Source: Bacillota bacterium
GTDB lineage: Bacteria > Bacillota > Clostridia > Peptostreptococcales > Anaerovoracaceae
Assembly: GCA_017523605.1 (NCBI GenBank)
Contig: JAFWVZ010000066.1
Coordinates: 1 to 8,912, forward strand
Length of the DNA stretch: 8,912 bases
Reading direction: 5' to 3'
Part shown: positions 6,620-8,912 of the stretch, piece by piece
Position numbering within the stretch: position 1 is the stretch's first letter
Layout: the number at the start of each line of letters is the position of its first letter
Program-made: the position numbers and the translations under genes
The notes under the pieces: model-generated
What the model was told of the DNA's origin: nothing
What the model saw: only the letters and a program-made list of their open reading frames with translations
Database searches by the model: none

Positions 6620-6727
6620 ATGAGTGTGGATACGTTTGTAGGGATCCTGTCGCTGGTGCTTGCATGCATCAGCATAGGGATCCTGATTGGGCGAAATATG
6701 CGCGATAATAACAAAAAACAGAAATAA
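6620..6727 (+). CDS. 35-residue single-span membrane peptide, candidate type I toxin (Hol-Tox-like)
   Basis: The ATG at 6620 follows AAAGGAGG (6607-6614) by 5 nt, an ideal ribosome binding site. The peptide has a short polar N-terminus (MSVDT), one hydrophobic span at residues 6-24 (FVGILSLVLACISIGILIG) and a charged tail rich in Arg, Asn and Lys. This is the plan of the small Bacillota peptides annotated as putative holin-like toxins, and of type I toxins such as TxpA/BsrG, which disturb the membrane when overproduced. The stronger support is context: a leader that hides the ribosome binding site, a convergent mirrored promoter for an antisense RNA, and a shared terminator overlapping the stop codon. 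I see no other gene it could serve. An ordinary small membrane protein is the alternative. Similarity is judged by pattern, not by search. Confidence 0.65.
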   Translation: MSVDTFVGILSLVLACISIGILIGRNMRDNNKKQK

Positions 6728-6802
6728 CCGCCTTGCCACTAAAGCGGTTATTTCTTAATAACTGTTTTAAAGGGCAGACCGTCTGTCGGTAGTGCCTCTC
6801 GT
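6712..6802 (-). ncRNA. predicted antisense RNA (antitoxin candidate) opposite the small peptide gene
   Basis: The predicted RNA starts near 6802 from the strong minus-strand promoter at 6809-6837 and ends after the shared hairpin, giving about 85-90 nt. Its 5' part, GGCACTACC...CGGTCTGCCCT, repeats the 5' part of the peptide mRNA. Its 3' part is complementary to the mRNA 3' end over the terminator and the last codons. A 3'-to-3' overlap of this kind is the TxpA/RatA layout. Read-through would extend pairing across the whole coding region. The ends are inferred from promoter and terminator only. Confidence 0.5.
6722..6753. terminator. bidirectional terminator between the convergent peptide mRNA and antisense RNA
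   Basis: AAATAACCGC (6722-6731) pairs perfectly with GCGGTTATTT (6744-6753) across a 12-nt loop. Reading leftward the stem is followed by CTGTTTTTTG, a strong U-run that comes from the Lys codons of the peptide gene; reading rightward it is followed by CTTAATAACTGTTTT. It contains the stop codon of the peptide, so both RNAs would share this hairpin at their 3' ends. Confidence 0.8.
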
Positions 6803-6808
6803 GTCTTG

Positions 6809-6837
6809 AATATATCATTGTTTGTCCGGTCAGTCAA
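6809..6837 (-). promoter_or_regulatory. strong convergent promoter for the antisense RNA
   Basis: On the minus strand TTGACT (plus 6832-6837) and TATATT (plus 6809-6814) lie exactly 17 nt apart; each hexamer has five of six consensus bases. This is a better match than the opposing peptide promoter, as expected if the antisense RNA is made in excess. The upstream bases TTTGATATTGA are the same as in the opposing promoter. Confidence 0.72.
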
Positions 6838-6847
6838 TATCAAATGG

Positions 6848-6860
6848 CATGCCGGGCATG
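6848..6860. repeat. 13-bp palindrome next to the antisense promoter
   Basis: CATGCC and GGCATG are separated by one G. It sits 10 bp upstream of the antisense -35. It could bind a dimeric regulator, but there is only one copy. Apart from this and a weak hairpin ACAGGG/CCCTGT (6907-6912 with 6925-6930, followed by TATTTATT), I see nothing between 6845 and 6960. Confidence 0.3.
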
Positions 6861-6962
6861 AGGGTCTGAGAACAAGCGATAAACAAGCAGTCATGCTAAA
6901 GCGGATACAGGGTCACATTTGCGGCCCTGTTATTTATTACAGTCACGTAAACGTCATTTTTA

Positions 6963-6971
6963 TGGTATAGT
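6963..6971 (+). promoter_or_regulatory. extended -10 promoter for the DUF218 gene
   Basis: TGGTATAGT contains TG (6963-6964), one base, and the -10 hexamer TATAGT (6966-6971). The expected -35 position (about 6943-6948) reads TCACGT and is poor, which an extended -10 can compensate. The start would be near 6978, leaving a leader of about 100 nt. Confidence 0.5.
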
Positions 6972-7016
6972 ATTGATATTACAAAAGGGAGCCAAAGGCA
7001 TCGCGGTGTAGTGACG

Positions 7017-7074
7017 CCGGTGGTTACAAGGACTTAAAAGTCAGGGATCGAAATGTTATCGGGAACACCGGAGG
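7017..7074 (+). promoter_or_regulatory. structured leader whose closing stem overlaps the ribosome binding site of the DUF218 gene
   Basis: CCGGTG (7017-7022) pairs with CACCGG (7066-7071), extended by TT (7024-7025) with AA (7064-7065) past one bulged G. Inside lies a small hairpin, GACT/AGTC (7031-7042). The 3' strand of the closing stem takes the first two G of the ribosome binding site GGAGG (7070-7074), which sits 6 nt before the ATG. The fold could tune translation. It does not match any riboswitch I know. Confidence 0.4.
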
Positions 7075-7080
7075 ACGCGG

Positions 7081-7947
7081 ATGGCTAAGAAGAACGCTAA
7101 AAAGAAGAAGGGCGCAGGGCTGGTAAGCATAATCTTTTTCGTGCTTGCGATGGTCTGCTTTGCTTACGGCGCGGCCGTGCTGTCGTTCTTCCGTTCCAGG
7201 AACTGGTTCAACTACATATGGTTCATAGCGGGAGCGGTGATGCTTCTGTTCAGCTTCCTTTTCTCCGGAAGCACGGGCCTGCCCAAGGCGATAAAATGGA
7301 TACTGGGCATACTTATCATAGCCTGCCTTGCAAACTTCGGGATCTTTACCTACAGGGTGCTGGACATGCAGCTGCGTCAGCCTCCGGAAACGGCGGACTG
7401 GGTGATAGTCCTTGGCGCTAAAGTAAACGGTACGTCTCCGTCCACGGAGTTCGCGGCCAGGATAGACAAGGCACGGGAATACGCGGCGCCCATAATCAGC
7501 AAGGAGATAGTGGACGCCGGCAATAAGCACGAGCTCCGCATAATTGCCACCGGAGGCCAGGGCGAGGACGAAGGAGCCGCGGAAGCGGACGTCTGCGCGG
7601 CGGTGCTCCGCGACAAGGGCATACCCATGCTCAGGGTGCTTACGGAGAGCCGCAGCACCACCACCAACGAGAACCTTATAAACGCCATGGAGATAATAAA
7701 GGCCAACGGCGGCAGCGAAAAGGACAAGGTACTTATAGTTTCTTCCGGCTTCCATCTGTACCGCGCGTCCAAGCTTGCGAAGGCTCTGGGCTACGAGAAC
7801 GCGGAGTTTTTAGGCAGCACCGGACTTCCGATACTGGTGCCGCACTACATAGTGCGCGAATACGCTGCAAACATTAAGGAAAACATGATGGGCAGCTTCG
7901 GAGGATCCGGCGGGTTCTTCAGCAGGATGTTCAATGGTCTGTTCTGA
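7081..7947 (+). CDS. membrane-anchored DUF218 protein (YdcF/SanA/ElyC-like)
   Basis: The protein belongs to the DUF218 family (PF02698), whose members SanA and ElyC affect envelope integrity and lipid-carrier use in enterobacteria; the biochemical reaction is not settled. The 288 residues begin with a very basic stretch (MAKKNAKKKK), then three hydrophobic spans (about 12-37, 43-62 and 69-90), then the DUF218 domain (about 106-262). Its signatures are WVIVLGAKVNG (107-117), RIIATGGQGEDEG (153-165), LTESRSTTTNENL (187-199, the conserved E-S-x-x-T-x-E-N pattern) and VLIVSSGFHLYRA (217-229, the S-x-F-H-x-x-R-A pattern). The tail is Gly- and Phe-rich. The start is fixed by GGAGG (7070-7074). It has its own promoter and terminator and so is probably a single-gene unit. 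Because its neighbours are unrelated, context gives no hint about its substrate. Confidence 0.88.
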   Translation: MAKKNAKKKKGAGLVSIIFFVLAMVCFAYGAAVLSFFRSRNWFNYIWFIAGAVMLLFSFLFSGSTGLPKAIKWILGILIIACLANFGIFTYRVLDMQLRQPPETADWVIVLGAKVNGTSPSTEFAARIDKAREYAAPIISKEIVDAGNKHELRIIATGGQGEDEGAAEADVCAAVLRDKGIPMLRVLTESRSTTTNENLINAMEIIKANGGSEKDKVLIVSSGFHLYRASKLAKALGYENAEFLGSTGLPILVPHYIVREYAANIKENMMGSFGGSGGFFSRMFNGLF

Positions 7948-7997
7948 GACCCGCATTAAAGCTGTATATATTAAATAGTAGTAAGGCAACAACATAT

Positions 7998-8029
7998 TGG
8001 GGCTCCGGATCCGGGGCCCCATATATTTT
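7998..8029 (+). terminator. strong intrinsic terminator after the DUF218 gene
   Basis: The hairpin is made of T-GGGGC (7998-8003), T, CCGG (8005-8008), a 2-nt turn, CCGG (8011-8014), G and GCCCC-A (8016-8021). It is almost fully paired with one U-G pair, and TATATTTT follows. It begins 51 nt after the stop codon. Confidence 0.9.
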
Positions 8030-8171
8030 GCGCTCCAATGAAACGCCCGAGCAAGTGTGCGCTGAACGTGTTTCAGTCCGGTAGATCCTAAACCCCGGAA
8101 CGCCTTAAATTTCACGGCTTTTCGGCCATAAAACATTTTTTGAAAAACCCGAAAATTTTTTAAAAAAGTGC
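8030..8171. other. gene-free spacer with an AT-rich upstream promoter element
   Basis: I see no gene here. TGAAAC (8039-8044) can pair with GTTTCA (8070-8075) but has no U-run. From about 8132 the DNA turns into A and T tracts (TTTTTTGAAAA, AAAATTTTTTAAAAAA) right up to the rpsJ promoter, as in an UP element that raises transcription of ribosomal operons. Confidence 0.5.
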
Positions 8172-8200
8172 TTGCAATCCTTATTCACAGGTTGTATATT
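8172..8200 (+). promoter_or_regulatory. strong promoter of the S10 ribosomal protein operon
   Basis: TTGCAA (8172-8177) and TATATT (8195-8200) are exactly 17 nt apart and preceded by A/T tracts. The start would be near 8207. No comparable promoter lies closer to rpsJ, so this one probably drives the operon. Confidence 0.78.
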
Positions 8201-8206
8201 ATTAGG

Positions 8207-8542
8207 GCTTGCTTAAGCCGGAAAACAGGGCGTATTATGCCCTAAACCATTGAAAAATGAACGTTTTCGGCCAGCAAAGACGCAGGAAGTTGCTGCGCTA
8301 TCAGGTAATTTCTGCAGAGAATTGTCGGTCCTTCGAGACCGGCGAAGGGGTTCTCGCGGTCTTCTTTTGAGGGGAGACTTAAGAAACGCACGAACGCGTG
8401 TGCAGAGAGCCGGCCTGGCACAGAAATAGCGAAAATGTGCCGAATTTCAAGGCTTAGCGCCTGCAGGCAGTCCGGACTAACCCACCGGAAGCCGGGTAAA
8501 AACGCATAAGCCGCATCACAAGCAAGGAGGAAAAAACAAACA
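8207..8542 (+). promoter_or_regulatory. long structured 5' leader of the rpsJ operon
   Basis: About 335 nt separate the start site from rpsJ. Visible stems: GGCTT/AAGCC with GCTT loop (8206-8219); GAAAAC (8221-8226) with GTTTTC (8263-8268), enclosing two hairpins, AGGGC/GCCCT (8227-8243) and CATT-GAAA-AATG (8248-8259), which makes a three-way junction; CGCAG/CTGCG (8281-8297); a terminator-like hairpin (8336-8368); GGCACA/TGTGCC (8417-8441); and adjacent 10-bp palindromes at 8459-8468 and 8469-8478. In E. coli the S10 leader is bound by L4 to control the operon; whether this leader binds a ribosomal protein is unknown. No open frame with a ribosome binding site is seen in it. Confidence 0.6.
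8336..8368 (+). terminator. candidate attenuator in the rpsJ leader, with a competing hairpin
   Basis: AGACC (8336-8340) and GCGA (8342-8345) pair with TCGC (8354-8357) and GGTCT (8358-8362), with G8341 bulged, followed by TCTTTT (8363-8368). The same GACCG (8337-8341) can instead pair with CGGTC (8326-8330) to form an earlier hairpin that breaks the terminator. Such mutually exclusive pairing is the pattern of transcription attenuation. It could equally mark the 3' end of a separate 160-nt RNA. Confidence 0.5.
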
Positions 8543-8851
8543 ATGAGCAGTCAGAAGATCAGGATCAGGCTCAAGGCTTACGATCACACAGCACTGGACC
8601 AGAGCGCGGCCAGAATAGCAGATGCCGCCAAGAAGACAGGCGCCGAAGTTTCCGGCCCCATCCCTCTCCCCACCGAGAAGGAAGTCATCACCATACTGAG
8701 GGCAGTCCACAAATACAAGGACAGCCGTGAGCAGTTCGAGCAGAGGACCCACAAAAGACTGATCGACATCCTCAACCCGACGCCGAAGACCATGGACACT
8801 CTTATGAAGCTGGACATGCCCGCGGGTGTGGATATCGAGATCAAACTGTAA
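8543..8851 (+). CDS. rpsJ: 30S ribosomal protein S10
   Basis: S10 is a component of the 30S head; its homologue NusE takes part in transcription antitermination with NusB. The 102 residues match the full family length and contain the conserved IRIRLKAYDH (6-15), TGAEVSGPIPLPTEK (32-46), VHKYKDSREQFEQRTHKRLIDI (55-76, two adjacent family blocks) and the C-terminal LDMPAGVDIEIKL. The sequence resembles clostridial S10 most. The ATG at 8543 is preceded by AAGGAGG (8524-8530); the 12-nt spacing is somewhat long, but no other start fits. It is normally first in the S10 operon, followed by rplC, rplD and rplW. The remaining 61 bases (8852-8912) hold no rplC start that I can recognise, so the next gene begins beyond the window. 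Confidence 0.97.
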   Translation: MSSQKIRIRLKAYDHTALDQSAARIADAAKKTGAEVSGPIPLPTEKEVITILRAVHKYKDSREQFEQRTHKRLIDILNPTPKTMDTLMKLDMPAGVDIEIKL

Positions 8852-8912
8852 GTACAAGAGTAACGATAGATTACTAACGTGCTTTGAATGATCGGCTATG
8901 ATGAGCAAATAA

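Larger units (their letters stand above)
6491..6844. repeat. interrupted long inverted repeat that duplicates a promoter and RNA 5' end on both sides of the small peptide gene
   Basis: Three blocks on the left recur as reverse complements on the right, in mirrored order: TTTGATATTGA (6491-6501 and 6834-6844), GGCACTACC (6534-6542 and 6788-6796) and CGGTCTGCCCT (6555-6565 and 6771-6781). The outer block overlaps the -35 of each of two convergent promoters, and the inner blocks are the first transcribed bases of each RNA. The arms are not identical between the blocks, so this is an old or selected repeat rather than a fresh duplication. A transcript crossing the whole locus could pair its 5' and 3' ends. 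Confidence 0.85.

Noticed and set aside
6467..6739. A 90-codon minus-strand open frame over the small peptide locus
   Set aside because: Its translation has no domain or convincing start signal. It spans both the peptide gene and its leader on the opposite strand, and the minus-strand transcript is better explained as a short antisense RNA.
7810..8136. A minus-strand open frame crossing the DUF218 terminator
   Set aside because: It reads through a strong intrinsic terminator hairpin, has no ribosome binding site and no recognisable protein features.
8207..8370. A T-box or known metabolite riboswitch in the rpsJ leader
   Set aside because: The T-box antiterminator bulge sequence and the core motifs of the common riboswitch classes are not present; only generic stems and a terminator-like hairpin are seen.

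Overview
The window reads as chromosomal DNA of an anaerobic Gram-positive bacterium of the Clostridia (Bacillota). The evidence is a clostridial-type Rnf complex, an S10 protein typical of Clostridia, strong AGGAGG-type ribosome binding sites, a lipoprotein transporter receptor and a tiny Hol-Tox-like membrane peptide locus. The genus cannot be fixed from the sequence alone. No phage, transposon, rRNA, tRNA or CRISPR array is visible.

Layout. Positions 1-1757 (minus strand) hold a homocysteine S-methyltransferase-domain protein followed by the first 298 residues of a branched-chain-amino-acid-type ABC transporter lipoprotein that runs off the left edge. A divergent promoter region (1758-1967) separates these from a five-gene plus-strand operon, rnfC-rnfD-rnfE-rnfA-rnfB (1968-6362), closed by an intrinsic terminator. 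Rnf is a membrane complex that passes electrons from reduced ferredoxin to NAD+ and pumps Na+ or H+. The genes are packed with 1-4 bp overlaps (9 bp gap before rnfB), so they are probably translated as a coupled set. The usual sixth gene, rnfG, is missing: rnfD overlaps rnfE directly, where clostridial operons normally have rnfG.

Positions 6490-6845 form a compact locus: a 35-residue single-span membrane peptide with a perfect ribosome binding site that can be masked by a hairpin in its own leader. The peptide gene is flanked by two promoters that face each other and are copies of one another in inverted orientation, with a shared bidirectional terminator between them. This is the architecture of a type I toxin-antitoxin (toxin mRNA plus antisense RNA) locus and is the most interesting element of the window.

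Positions 6963-8029 hold a membrane-anchored DUF218 (SanA/YdcF/ElyC-like) protein with a structured leader and a strong terminator. From 8172 a strong promoter with an AT-rich upstream element starts a leader of about 335 nt, containing a three-way-junction fold and a terminator/antiterminator-like pair, that leads to rpsJ (ribosomal protein S10), the first gene of the S10 ribosomal operon. The next gene, expected to be rplC, lies beyond the right edge.
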